Below, in pieces: positions 38,688 to 52,200 of a stretch of 64,000 nt of DNA. The stretch covers positions 1,105,001-1,169,000 of the forward strand of contig JACVTC010000005.1 of NCBI GenBank assembly GCA_016946835.1, in the 5' to 3' direction. The position numbers were made by a program, and so were the translations under genes. The stretch's first letter is position 1, and every line of letters begins with the position of its first letter. The notes beneath the pieces are model-generated. The model searched no databases. It was given only the letters and a program-made list of their open reading frames with translations, and was not told the origin of the DNA. The DNA comes from Neocallimastix lanati (nom. inval.). Its lineage: Eukaryota > Neocallimastigomycota > Neocallimastigomycetes > Neocallimastigales > Neocallimastigaceae.

Positions 38688-39529
38688 AAAAATGTATTAT
38701 AGAATAAGAAATATTGAAGATTGGATATTTTTTAAAAAAAAAAAAAAAAAAGAAATTCAGAAATAAACAAAGAGATAAGAGATAAAGAGAAAAATGCTCA
38801 ATGAACATTACTAAAATAAAATAAATTGACGTAATAAGAAAATAAAGTTAAAAAAAAAAGTAAATTAAAAATATTATTTTTATTATAATAATTTCAATGA
38901 CCACTTTTTAAAATTTTCAATTATACAAACATAATGTAATTTCTACTTAAAAAAAAAAAAAGAGGATACATAGATCTATATAATATATATATATACATAT
39001 ATATATTTTAAAGGTAGTTTGAAAATAATATCATATTTAATCCGAAAGAATTAAGATAAAAATTAAAAAATTGATAAATAAATTATGACTAGAAGAAAAA
39101 AATTTTTTTAACACAAAAAGTAACTTAGAAAATTATTTGAAAATTATAATAATTATATATAACCACAACAGTTTATTTGCTTTATTATTAAAAAAGAAAA
39201 AAAAGGAATTTTTATTTATTTATTTAAAATTTTATTTTATTTTTTTTTATTTTTATTTTTTTTTTTTTTAAATAATAAATGAAAAAAGTAAATACGAATA
39301 ATTAAAAAAAAAAAAAAAATAAAGTAGAAAATAATGAAAAAAATATAAAGAGTGAAAAAAAAACAAAAAACAAAAAACAAAAAACAATATAATAAAGCAT
39401 AAAATAAAAAAGAAAAACTAATAATAGTAATGATAAAAAAAAATATTACATTTATATATTAATATATATTATTATTATTATATATATTTTATTTTTTTTA
39501 TATTAATTCTATTTTCTAATTAATAAACT
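37851..39529. other. A/T-rich 3' flank of transporter 2
   Basis: No gene is visible. The stretch includes a hairpin at 38188-38289 and many A-rich runs between 38655 and 39410. Confidence 0.45.
38188..38289. repeat. Hairpin with 13-bp perfect core
   Basis: The arms aattctctttggt (38194-38206) and accaaagagaatt (38274-38286) are perfect complements. The pairing extends imperfectly to about 30 bp per arm, with an A/T-rich loop of about 35 bases. Confidence 0.75.
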
Positions 39530-41206
39530 TTATTCACGAAGAGAATAAAAGGCACCCATAGTACCAAATATAGATATGGATAAACAGAAAGCAATGATAA
39601 GATAATGAATAGTTTTATTAGCATTTTTATTCACTTTAATGTAGCAAAGAATTGGGAAGATTAGAGCGGTCACAGTACAGATAGCACTTCCCATAACCCC
39701 TAAGATAGAATGGAATTTTGGAATGATAATGGTAGCGATGAGCACTAAAGTAGCAATGAAAGTTCTTAAACTTACAAAGAAAGATCTAGAATCCGTATTT
39801 ATTCTTGGACATTTGGATTCGATAAACTGAGTGACCGAAAAAGCAACAGGATCCATAAGTAAAGCAAATTTTGTGATAGGAACAATAATAATTATCCAAG
39901 AGACAACAGTTCCAATGAATTGAGTTTTACTATTGAACGTAGAGTGTAAATTTTGAATAATCTATTATCAAGAGAATATTATGAAATATATTAAAAAAAA
40001 ATAAGTTAAAAAAAAAGTTATAAAAAAAAAAAAAGAAATAAAAAAGAAATAATAATAAATAAAAAGAAAATGAAAAAAAAAAAAAAAAAGTAAAAATAAA
40101 AAATAAAAATTGAAATAAAAAAAAAAAAAAAATTTTTTTTTATGTTACCTGTGGAAGAGTTTCGTTACCATACATTAATACCCCGGTCACACTAAATAAG
40201 ACATAAAGAAGGGTAATCCAACCGTAAGAAAAGTTTAAAACACTGTTAAATTTTTTCTTATTTGCTAAGGATAAGTAAATACTTGGGAATACTAAGGATA
40301 ATAATAATAAATTATGTATGTATATAGAAGAAATGAAAATTTTAAAATTAAAAAAAAAAAAAAAAGAAAAAAATATAATTAGAATATACAATTAGAGAAT
40401 ACAATACATTATATATATATATAAAGTATATAGAGTTTATAATATTATAATATTAATTTTATTAGTAATTAAAAAAAAAAAAAAAAAAAAATACCTGAGT
40501 GACCAGCAAATCCCATTTCAAACATTCCTAAAACATAGAAAAAGTCAAGAAAACTTTTTGGCCATAAATTAATATGTTGAATATCTAAAAGTGAACCAGG
40601 AGCCATTGGTGTAGCAAGTCCATTATAAATTAAAACAATGAATAAGGAAGCTGTAGAGAGTAAACCAATTAAAGAAATCCAAGAGAGCGTGACTAACTTT
40701 TTAATCCAGGTAAGTGAAACACTACATCCATACGCTATTAATAAACAGACCAAGGGTGTAATTTTTGGGTATAATAAATGAAGGGTATCTTTTACTAATA
40801 AAAGGTTCGCCATCATAGAGCAGAACAATTCAAAAATAAAGAATAAAGAGATGAGGGAACAGGTTGCTTTTCCAAATAATTTAAGACCCATCATCGAATA
40901 AGAATTTAAAGAATTATCTATTTTAATACATTTTCCAATAAGTGATGCCGTATATTTTGATAAATAACCCAATAAAATAATGAATATAATGGAAGGAATA
41001 ATACCACCAATATTAAAACAATATGGGAATGTCATAATTCCTATACCCGCTATTTATTTATGTTTAAAATTATTTTTTTTATTTAATTAATAAATAAAAT
41101 TTGAATTTTTTTTTTTTTTTAATAATTAATTTTAAAATTTGAATTTAAAATTAAATTTATTTAAATGTAATTATTGTCATAGATAAAAAAAGAAATTCCT
41201 TTTTTC

Positions 41207-41239
<33 letters not shown>

Positions 41240-41545
41240 ATTATTTTCTTTTATTATGATTATTATTATTATTTTATTAAAAATAATTTAAAAATAAAAA
41301 TTTACATATATATATATAAAAAGAAATATGAAAGAAATTTTAAATAATTATTTTTATTATACTTTACCTAAAAGATTAATGGTATTGAATGAAGCTTGAA
41401 ATGGAGTGCAACCGTCATCGTTTTCTTGATTATTTTCAATTGGAGCACTACTGGTATCATTCAATGAAGTATAAGCTATAGAGTCATAATTGTTTATTTC
41501 AATTTTAACATTTTCATTATTAAGAAGTGGTTGTTGTTCCGTCAT
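39530..41545 (-). CDS. AVT-like vacuolar amino-acid transporter, paralogue 2
   Basis: Four exons on the minus strand: 41368-41545, 40495-41049, 40149-40291, 39530-39961, giving 435 aa. Domain order and motifs match paralogue 1: QASFNTINLLG joined to AGIGIMTFPYCFNIGG, then KDTLHLLYPKITP, LTWIKKLVTLSWISLIGLLS, TGVLMYGNETLPQ and the end FYSLRE. Exons 2, 3 and 4 are exactly 555, 143 and 432 bp in both genes and the intron phases are identical, while protein identity is only moderate. This is an old tandem duplication with frozen gene structure. The acidic N-terminus differs most. Different substrate preference or expression is possible but not shown by the sequence. Confidence 0.9.
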
Positions 41546-41724
41546 GGTGATTTTAAAAATTATTGATTAAAAATTAAATTCAAACTAATTTAAAAAATTA
41601 AAATTAAAGTATATTTTTTTTTATTTTTTTTTTTTTTATTTTTTTTTTTTTCCTTTTGATTTATTTTTTTTTTATTTTATTTTTATTTAATGTAAAATTT
41701 ATTTAAAATTTTCAATTGGAATTA

Positions 41725-41763
<39 letters not shown>

Positions 41764-43676
41764 AAATTATTTTATAAAAATAAAATTTGAAAATATATGT
41801 TTTAACTATTGGTATTGGTAACCTTTTCAAAGTTTTATATATATCCTGATATATATAATTTTTTTTTTATTTTGTTAACTTATAAAATTAGCAAAGCAGT
41901 GTAAAAAAAACTTTTCATTTTATTTTTTTATTATTATTTTTTATTATTATTACTTCCTTTCTCTATCTTCCAAAGGGTTAAATATATCTTTCAATAAAAT
42001 AATAATAATAATTATATAAAATATATAAATTATTGAAAAGACTGGAGTAAAAAAAAAAAAAAAAAAAAGAGGAAAAAAAATTAGTAACAAAATAAATAAA
42101 AATATATATATAATAATAATAATAATTGATTTTAATATTAACAATTAATAAATATTAGATAATAGATTGTAGATAAATAAATAATAAAATAAATAATTGT
42201 TATCGATAATGAAATTTTAATTTATTAAATTAAAAATAAAAACTAATAAAATAAAAACTAATAATATAAAATAATATAATAATAATAATCATAATAATAA
42301 ATTTATAGTATATTCCATTCCTTTTTTTTTTTTTTTTTATCTTTATTTTCTTTATTTTCTTTTTTCTTTTTAATTTTATTATAATTATATTATTGTATTT
42401 TTTAAGGAGTTTACTAATTAAATATTATTAAAAAGAATAATATACTAAATTAATTATAAAAAATTTTCTCCTATTCTTTATCAAACATATTTATTAATTA
42501 AAACAAATAATAATAGATTTAAAAGAAAGAAGAAAAAAAAAAAGAATCAAATATTTAATAATAATATTATTATTACTATTATTTTAGTTAATTTTCTATT
42601 GTATTTTTTTTTTATTAATTTTTGTTCTTTTCTTTTCTTTACTTTGTTTTTTTTTTTTTTAAAAAAAAAAAAAAAGCGACATCAATGCCTCATTTATTTA
42701 ATTTAAAATAAAATATATTTAAAAATTTATTTGCATAATACAAAACAAACAAACAAACAAAAAAAAAATGTTTCATTTTTTTTATTTTCATTATTTATTT
42801 TATACGGGTCATACTTAATTTAAGCTTTGACTTTTATAAACCTTTTTTTTTTAATAATAATAATATTATTATTAAAATTATTATTATTAAAATTATTATT
42901 TATTTTTTTAATTAATTAATTGATTAATTATTTTTTATTTATTCTATTATTTTAACTTTTTTTTTTTTTTATTTTATTATTTTATTATTTTATTATTATT
43001 TTTATTATTATTATTAATCCTCTCTTTTTTTCTCTTTTTATTAAAACTTTATTAACATTCAAAACAATAAAATATAAGGAAAAAAAGGTTTTATTAAGTA
43101 AAAACAATTAAAATTCTAAACTTCGTTTTTCATTTATTCATTTCTTTTCTTTACTTTTAAATTATTATTTAATAATAATAATTATAATAATAATTATTAT
43201 TAAAAAATTTTAAAAAAAATGTTTTTTCTATTTTTTTTTTTATGAAACTTTAATTATTAATATTTTCATTTTAATATGTTTTTAACTTTTCTCTTTTTTT
43301 TAAAATTTTATATTTCTATTTAAATTCATAATATATTATATCATATATTATTTAATTTATTTAGTATATAAGAATAATCATTTTATTTAATTATCAACTC
43401 TATATATTATTAATATATACCTCAAACAATTCTTTTTATACCTTTTTAATAGATTTATAGTATACTTTACGATATATTATAATATATTATTATTTTAATT
43501 GTCATCAATGAAAAATGAAAAATACTTTTATGAGATTAAAAACTTTAAAAAAAAAAACCAAGAACTTTAAAAAATTAATAAAGTTAAAATGTTTAGGTTA
43601 TTAAAATTTATATAAAACATAACCAATCATATTTCTTAAAATGCATTTAATAATAATAAACAGGTACTATATAATA
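41546..43676. other. A/T-rich region upstream of transporter 2
   Basis: Promoter side of transporter 2 on the left. Many T runs (41613-41651, 41749-41763, 42324-42339), a TA run and short (ATT)n follow. No gene is visible. Confidence 0.45.
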
Positions 43677-44066
43677 AATAATAAAATATATAATAAATAA
43701 TAAATAATAAATAATAAATAATAAATAATAAATAATAAATAATAAATAATAAATAATAAATAATAAATAATAAATAAATAAAATAATAAATGAATAATAA
43801 TAATAATAATTGAATAATTGAATAATTGAATAATTGAATAATTGAATAATTGAATAATTGAATAATTGAATAATTGAATAATTGAATAATTGAATAATTG
43901 AATAATTGAATAATTGAATAATTGAATAATTGAATAATTGAATAATTGAATAATTGAATAATTGAATAATTGAATAATTGAATAATTGAATAATTGAATA
44001 ATTGAATAATTGAATAATTGAATAATTGAATAATTGAATAATTGAATAATTGAATAATTGAATAAT
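43677..44066. repeat. Compound A/T minisatellite: 7-bp then 8-bp array
   Basis: A 7-bp unit (aataaat) fills 43677-43790. It is followed by about 32 near-perfect copies of an 8-bp unit (aattgaat) at 43808-44064, then degenerate aataataaat units to about 44140. The 8-bp array is strikingly homogeneous, which implies recent expansion. Confidence 0.9.
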
Positions 44067-44140
44067 AAATAATTTAATAATAAATAATTTAATAATAATT
44101 TAATAATAAATAATTTAATAATACATAATTGAATAATTGA

Positions 44141-44470
44141 ATAATAAATTATTAAAGATAGTAATTAATGATAAAAGAATGAAAGTTTAATATAATAAAA
44201 GGAGTAATGACTATTAAATTATAATTTTATATTATAGTAATAATTAAAACTTAATGACAAATCTTAATTATTTAGTTAATCAATCTACTATTATTTTTAT
44301 ATCGTTTTACATTAAATTCATAAATGTTATAAATATTATATGTATTCAATAATATTAATTTTTTTTTATTTATTCATTTATATTTTAATATTTTTTTTGG
44401 ATTTTATTATTATTTTATATTAAATGTCCCCTTCTAAAGATACAACAATTTTTCTAAAGATGTATGAAAT

Positions 44471-44522
<52 letters not shown>

Positions 44523-44719
44523 GTGGTCCTAATGCATATCTGTTTTTGCATGTCGGTTTTTTCAGTACTATACTTACTTTTAATTTTAAGATCTGTTATT
44601 TTTACTGTATTAAAAAATGAATTTCAATACCTATTATATTTTAAGATGCTCTTAACAAATTTTAATGAAAGAAAAGGATTTTTTTTTTTCATTAAGAAAA
44701 ATATATATCTTGAAATGAT

Positions 44720-44755
<36 letters not shown>

Positions 44756-44870
44756 AAAAAGTAAAATAAATTTTTTTAAAGATTAATATAGTTTTGTATA
44801 TGTTTATATAATACATATTTTTTTTATTCCTAAATGATAAATAAATAATTTTTTTTTTTTTTCTCTTTTC
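44141..44870. other. A/T-rich spacer with long homopolymers
   Basis: Contains a run of about 40 T (44478-44517) and about 30 A (44723-44753). The piece between them (44518-44670) is slightly richer in G+C but matches nothing I recognise. Confidence 0.4.
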
Positions 44871-45582
44871 TCTTTTAGGTGAACCTAATAATTTTTTGAA
44901 CATGCATGAATTATATATTAAAATTAAGTAAAAATTACATAAAATATATGTAAATAGGTAACTAAGTTCATTGTTAATTGAAGTTAAGACTAATAAAACT
45001 GATCAAAATGATCAGGATTGTAAAATTGATGTAACAAGTAAAAAATATAAAATAATTGATAAAAGGAAGTTATTACAAGTAAAAAATAAAACACCAAAAA
45101 TATAAAAATATTAATTTAATAGAGAAAAATCAAGCTTAAACGTATATAAAAGAAAATTATATACCTTCATACTGAAGACTCTTAGTTGATATTATAATAT
45201 GATATTTTTTTAACAAATAAACTCTTAGCTATCAGTAATACAATATATCTGTACATGAAGGAATCTACTACGTGAGAGACTATGACCCACTAAAGATTAA
45301 TTTAGAATAGAAATAAATAATAGTTTAATAATATCAAGTTAATAATTTTTATATACACTTATTCATCAGTTAACCAAATTATTCTTTATAAAAAAAACTA
45401 GGCTTAAGGGGGAATGTTAGAATATGTAAAATGTATGAAAAATAAGCTTCAAAATATATTGAAATATAATAATGCATAAGCCACAATGCATTAATATAAA
45501 AACATTTAATCTTGAATAAATGAGTGTTTGAAACTCTATGTCATAAAAAAAATTAATAAAATTGACATAATTATATACAACA
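44871..45582 (+). mobile_element. Fossil LTR retroelement 3' end, probably Ty1/Copia
   Basis: The right part has the layout of a 3' end of an LTR element. A purine-rich tract (cttaaggggga, 45403-45413) is directly followed by a candidate LTR at 45415-45582 of 168 bp, beginning TGTTAG and ending TACAACA, so the ends carry the TG/CA rule with the short inverted TGTT/AACA. The upstream 500 bases are probably degraded internal sequence. The element is broken, with many changes and no 5' LTR in the window. The family call rests on LTR length and polypurine-tract layout only, and the age looks old. Confidence 0.45.
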
Positions 45583-45606
45583 AATTCCTTGACTCTTATT
45601 TATAAA

Positions 45607-45656
<50 letters not shown>

Positions 45657-47500
45657 TTATTATATATTATTTAATTCGAAAATCTTATTAAATAATATTT
45701 TTTTTTTTATAATTATTATTTACATCTATGTATGTATTTCTAAAATATTATTATTTATAAATTTAAAGTTTTAATGAACTATTTTTAATTAAAATATATA
45801 TATATATATATATATATTTATAAAAAAAAATTATTATATGATATTAAAAAAAAGAAATAAAAGGTTAAAATCATCATTTTAATAAATATATAATTTTAAA
45901 TATTTCATAATTTATTTAATTATTATTAGTACTAAATTTGTTTAATAATTTATCTCATAAAGTTAAGATAATATAAAAAACATTCCTTTTTACCTATTTA
46001 TATATATAAATATAAATATATATACAAATAATAATAATAACAAATATATATATATAAAAGTTTTAATGATGATGATTAATTTATATATGTTTAAAATCAA
46101 AATATTAATTTAATATTAGTAATCATATGAATATATAAATTTTTTTTTAAAAAAAAATATTATACATTAAAATTTTTATATTATTGACATTTTAATATTT
46201 ATTATTATTTATTATTTATAATAAAAATTTTATATTATTGACATATTTTATTATTAATATTATTATTTTAGTTGATGAGATACTTTAGAATATATGAATC
46301 AATAAATATTATGCATCTTTGAACATATATATAGATTTAGATATATACTATATATACTATATTTTATAATGTTTTAAATAATTTGCTATATTTTGTTATA
46401 CTATATATATGATATATATATATATATAAAAGAAAAAAGAAAAAAGATTATATATACATGTAACAGAACAGAATTATCTATTTATTTACAATATTAATCA
46501 TGTTTTATAATATATTATTTTATTAGTATTAAAATATCTGGACTTTACCAAAATAATAATAATAATAAAAAAAAAAAACATATCTATATCTATATTTATA
46601 TCTATATCTATATCTATATATATATTCATATACATTAATTTAGTATAAAATATTTTTTTACAATAGTTAAAAAAAAAATATATATATATATTAATTTCAT
46701 ATATATTTTACAAATAATTCATATTTATAATATATTTATATATAATTATAAAAGAAGAAACAAAGTAGAATTCATTAATTATTTAATAAATATATATCTT
46801 TATATATTTTTTTATTATTGCTATTTTATATATATATATCTAAATGGAAATATAAAAATTAATGATAACATTCAATATATATATAAATATATATATATAT
46901 ATTTTAGAAAGAGTAAAAAAAAAAAAAAAGGTTTATTCAGTTTAATATATAACATGAAATATTTTATACACAAATGAAAATTTTGGAAAAGTAAAAAAAA
47001 AAAAAAAGTATCAATATATATTACTATTTAAGAAGAGTTGTTCTTATTTACAAGATCATATATATAAATTATGTATTTAAATATTTTAATATATACCTAT
47101 AAATATCATTCTGTTTTATTCTATTATATATTATTAAAAAATTTTAATAAAATAGAAGAAGAAGAAAGAGAAAAATTATACAATTTAATAAAATAAAAGA
47201 ACAAAAGTTGAAAAAAAAAAAAAAAATTAAAATCAATACATAAGAAAAACGAAAACAAACAAACAAAAAAAAAAACAAATGAAAGAAAAAAAGAAAAAAA
47301 ATAAATACTAAAATATAATATAATATAGATAAAAAAAAATATAAAATAAAAAAAGCTTTAAAAGAAATACAATATATAAATATATAAAGAGATACTATCA
47401 TAATATAATATAAAAAAACAATAAAAAAAAATTAAAATAAAACAAAAAAGTATAATAAAAAAAAAAAAAAAAAAAAAGAATTAATAAATAAATAGAAATA
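45583..47500. other. A/T-rich region upstream of the ankyrin gene
   Basis: An (AAT)n microsatellite of about 16 copies lies at 45608-45656, with several TA runs and (TATATC)n at 46580-46622. The last 100 bases before the ATG at 47501 are almost pure A/T with a 19-A run, a typical leader for this genome. No gene is visible. Confidence 0.45.
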
Positions 47501-49105
47501 ATGGAAGAAAAGAGACGTAAAAGTAAATTAAGTATACGTAAATTATCTCATACAGAACATTCCACTACAGCAAATGATGTTAAAATTTTTTTGGAGGCTT
47601 GTCGAAGTGGGAATACCTCCATCATAAAAAAATGTCGTTCCCAACTCAATAATATTAATGTGAAGGAAAAAGAAACCGGAAATACTGGATTACATATTGC
47701 TTGTATTAACGGTCATGAAAAAGTGGCTAGATCTTTAGTTAAATATGGTATTAACATTGATGAAAAAAATACGGAAGGCTTTGTTGCTCTCTACTATGCC
47801 ATCTATAATGGTTTAGTTAATACGGTAAAGTTGCTATTGGATCATGGATCGTATATGGAATGTCTAGATAAATATGGAAATTCTATTTTACATATTGCTT
47901 GCGAATTAGGTTACCTAGAAATCATAAAGTATTTATTGGAAAAAAGGATTCTAAATAATAATAAAAATAATTATTATAAATGTCCCTTTCATATTGCTTG
48001 TCAAAGAGGCTTTATCGATATTATAAAATTAATGCTTCAACAAGATGATATCCTTATTGATGAAATCGATGGTATGGGGAAAACCGGTTTAATTTTAGCA
48101 TGTGAAAATGATCATTTAGAGGTCGTAAATTTACTTCTCGATAGTCACTGTAATCTTTTTATTCGTGATAATTCCGGAAGATCGGCTATCTTTTTCGCTT
48201 GTGAAACAAATAATACTGAAATGATAAAACTACTACTGCATCATCAGGCCGATATTACTCAAAATGATAACGATAATGTTTATCCTCTGCATTTGGTATC
48301 TGCTAAAGGAAATTTGGAAATCGTTAGAGTGTTTGTGGAAGACCAACAGGCTGACATTGAATGTCGTGATAATTTTGGGTATACGCCTCTTTTTCTGGCG
48401 TATATTCATCATCAAAATCCTATTATCAAATACTTAATTGATCGAGGGGCGAAAGTGAATACTCAAAATAATGATGGTATATCTATTCTTCATTACTGTT
48501 GTATGATCGATTGTTCGGAATCCATACTGCAAAAAAATTGTATCATCAATCCTGAAATCTATGCTTTAAAAAAACCCAATAAAAATATATTAAATTCTCA
48601 TTCCTCCTTCGTAAGCTGTCTTCTTGAAGATACCTCTTACTGTTCTCAGGAAGAACTTTCTAATTTTTCTACAACAACTACTACTAATGATAAAAGTAAT
48701 CATAAAAGAAATAAAACTAAAAGTATTAATAATAATGGAAGTACTTCCAGTTTAAATTCTAAACCAGGTGAAAAAAGTGGTGGATTGTTAACAATAAAAC
48801 GAATATTTTCAAGATCTTTTGGAAAAATTAATATTCAACCGGAATCTTCTTCTAATTTAGAGGATAATGATCACAGTATGAGTAGAAGCAAGAGTAAGAC
48901 CAGTTCGAATTTGAATGTTAATTTAAATTTGAATAACGATATTAAAAATAAAAAAATGATGAAAAGCACCTCAGTCCTTAATGATAATCATTCTAAAAAA
49001 AAACATGGAAGTCGTCAGAATTCATCTAGTAATGAAGACTTCAACAACGCTAACAATACCAACAACACCAACACCAACAACAACACTGGCAACAATAATA
49101 TCACC

Positions 49106-49200
<95 letters not shown>

Positions 49201-52200
49201 TAATAATAAAAATAATAATAATAATAATAAAAATAATAATAAAAATAAAGAGGAAGGCTCTAATTTTCATTCTAGAGAGTATTCCAATAAATCTTCCTCT
49301 TCCACTAAAAAGAATTTACTTGGTCGAATTGGTTTTAGAAGGAGAAGCAAATGTAAATCAAATATATATATATATTAATTCTAAATATTAACTTTTACTT
49401 TAATTTTTTAATTTTATTAATTTATATCTATTATTTCCATTTCCATTTCTATTAATATTAACATCATTTATATAATTTTATATATAATTTTATATTTATT
49501 TTTATATTTATTTTTATATTTATTTTTATATTTATATTTATATTTATATTTATATTTATATTTATATTTATATTTATATTTATATTTATATTTATATTTA
49601 TATTTATATTTATATTTATGTTTATATTTATTTTTTATATTTATATTCAATATTCAATATTCATTATTTAATATTCAACACTCAATATTTTATATTTAAT
49701 ATTTAATATATAATATTCATAATCCTACTAACATTAATGACAACAATGTTAATAAACATAATAATAATAATAATGATAATGATAACAACAATATCAACAA
49801 CAACAACGCTAATAATATAAACTCACGATTTAATACTAACATACTGTACGATAATAAAAAAATTTAAAGCAAATCTGACTACAAACTCCGTAGAACCAAA
49901 TAATAATCCAAACATTAACCTCAATACCAGTCCTAAAACAGACCCTAATACCAATCTTAGTATTAAGCCTAATCAACATGAACCTATCATCATGAAAAAT
50001 CATCAAAAATCTCAACCTAATTTAAAAAAGAGTAAAATGTCCAGTATTCTAAGTTTCCATAAAGAGAAAAACCTTGTCAATTCCAGTGGGAAAAGTATTG
50101 CCCTCCTCAATCACTTTACTTTTTCAAATGAATTGGAATTCATGGATATCCTCTTGGATCATAATGCCAATATTAACATTCGTGATAATGATGGGAATAC
50201 GCCGTTAATGGTGGCTTGTGCTTTTCGTCGAACGGAACAGATTAATTTTTTGTTGAAGAGAGGGGCTTCGCCTAACGATTTGGATAAGGAAGGGATGAGC
50301 GCCTTAAATTTTCTTTGCTATGATAAAGAACTGGATTTCAAGAAATCTGAAATCAACATTACGAACTCTAATAATCATGTTAATTTAACTAAACTTTTGG
50401 TACAAAAGGAGACCTCACTTTCTCAAACAATTAATAAAGACTTTAAATTTACGCCATTACACCTTGCTTGCTATAATAATAATTTGGAGATGATTAAATA
50501 CCTTATCGATCGAGAAATTAATATTAATGCTCCGGATTGCTATCTCAATACGGCTTTCATTATCCTTTGTAAGAATGGTTATTCCAATATCATCAAGGAA
50601 CTTCTGGAAATGAAATATGATATCTATCTTAATGCCCAAAATGCTCTCGGGAAAACCGGAATTCATTACGCCTGTGAAAATCAGGACATTTTTACCATAA
50701 AGTTATTGCTGAAGGCAAAAGTTAACCTGGGATTAACGGATAATGAAGGGAATAATCCATTACATATTGCTTGTGCTCTCAATAACACTGAAATTATCGA
50801 TCTTCTTCTCAATCATATCATTTCTGAATTTAACGGTGGAAGTCCACTCTCAACTCAGTGTAACTCCCTACAGGAATTCATCACTAATGAAATGGAGATC
50901 ATTAATTGTCCCAATCATAATCATGAAACTCCTCTTTTCTTAGTCATGAAACACGGTAACGTAAAAATGATTAATAAATTTTTACATCTACAACATATTA
51001 ACATCTCAACGGTGGATAGACAATATCAAAATTCATTACTTCATTTGGCATGTGAAAAGGATCTCGTTAATATCACTCAAATTTTATGTTGGCTTAATTT
51101 GGACCCTAATATTCAAAATAAGGAAGGAAATACCCCCTTGCATATCGTTTGTCGAAAAGGAAATCTCGATCTCATCAATATCTTTCTCAATAATAAACAG
51201 GTGAACATCAATATTCAAAACCGAAATTTGGAAACGCCACTTCATATCGCTGCCAGTCATAAATACGAAAATATTTGTTTATTTCTGTTGGATAATGAAG
51301 CCAAATGTGATATTGAGGATAGACATGGTCATACCTATTTTTTTATTGCTTGTCAGCAGGGACTCTATAAAGTAGTGAAAAAATTAATACGGGATGGCAT
51401 CGATATTCATAAGCAGGACTCTAAAGGTTATACGGCTCTTCATATTGCTTGTGCCTATGAACGGGTCTCGATTGTTAAAATATTGTTGAAGTATAATGCA
51501 GATATCAATGCTGTCAATCCTAACAATAATGTTTCCCCTTACGATATTGCCGTGGAATCTCAAAATAAAAATTTAATTAATTTAATTGAAAATAAAAAAG
51601 AAGTTCGCCTGAATAAACCAACTACTTCTGCAATACCCTCTAATCAAAGTAGTCATTCCATTAATAAATCTTATCATGATTATAAATCGGAGGCCCTCAC
51701 GTTCATGTTTAGTAGTGTCAGTAGTAATCCTGCCAAAGCTAAAATGAAAAAAAGTCGAAGTGATATTCTTCTCAAGACTAATTTAGAGGATAATAATGGA
51801 AACAGGGTTGAAGAGGGCATTCCCCCTTTACATCAAGCTTGTGAAAAAGGATTAGAAATTAAAGTCAAATTATTTTTAGATTATGGTGAGGATGTCAACC
51901 TCTTGGACAAATATGATAATTCTCCACTTCATTATGCCTGTACTTATGACAGAATTAATGTTGTAAAAATCTTACTTCAACACCCCAATATAAATATCAA
52001 TATCAAATGTTTCAAGAGTCGCATTACCCCATTTCTTTGTGCAGCCTACAATAAAAATATAAAAATGATGGAGCTTCTTTTAGATAAAGGAGCTAATATT
52101 AATGCCTGTGATAGCAATGGGGCTTCTGCTCTCTTCAACCTCTGTAAGAAAGAAAATAAAGACGTTTTTAAATTCCTCTTGGATCGTCATATCAATGCTA

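Noticed and set aside
43808-44064. Regular short repeats resembling a CRISPR array
   Set aside because: The 8-bp units have no spacers, the context is eukaryotic and no cas genes exist; it is a minisatellite.
48981-49391. Poly-Ile frames over the Asn repeat of the ankyrin gene
   Set aside because: The same (AAT)n read in other frames; the Asn frame continues the ankyrin protein.
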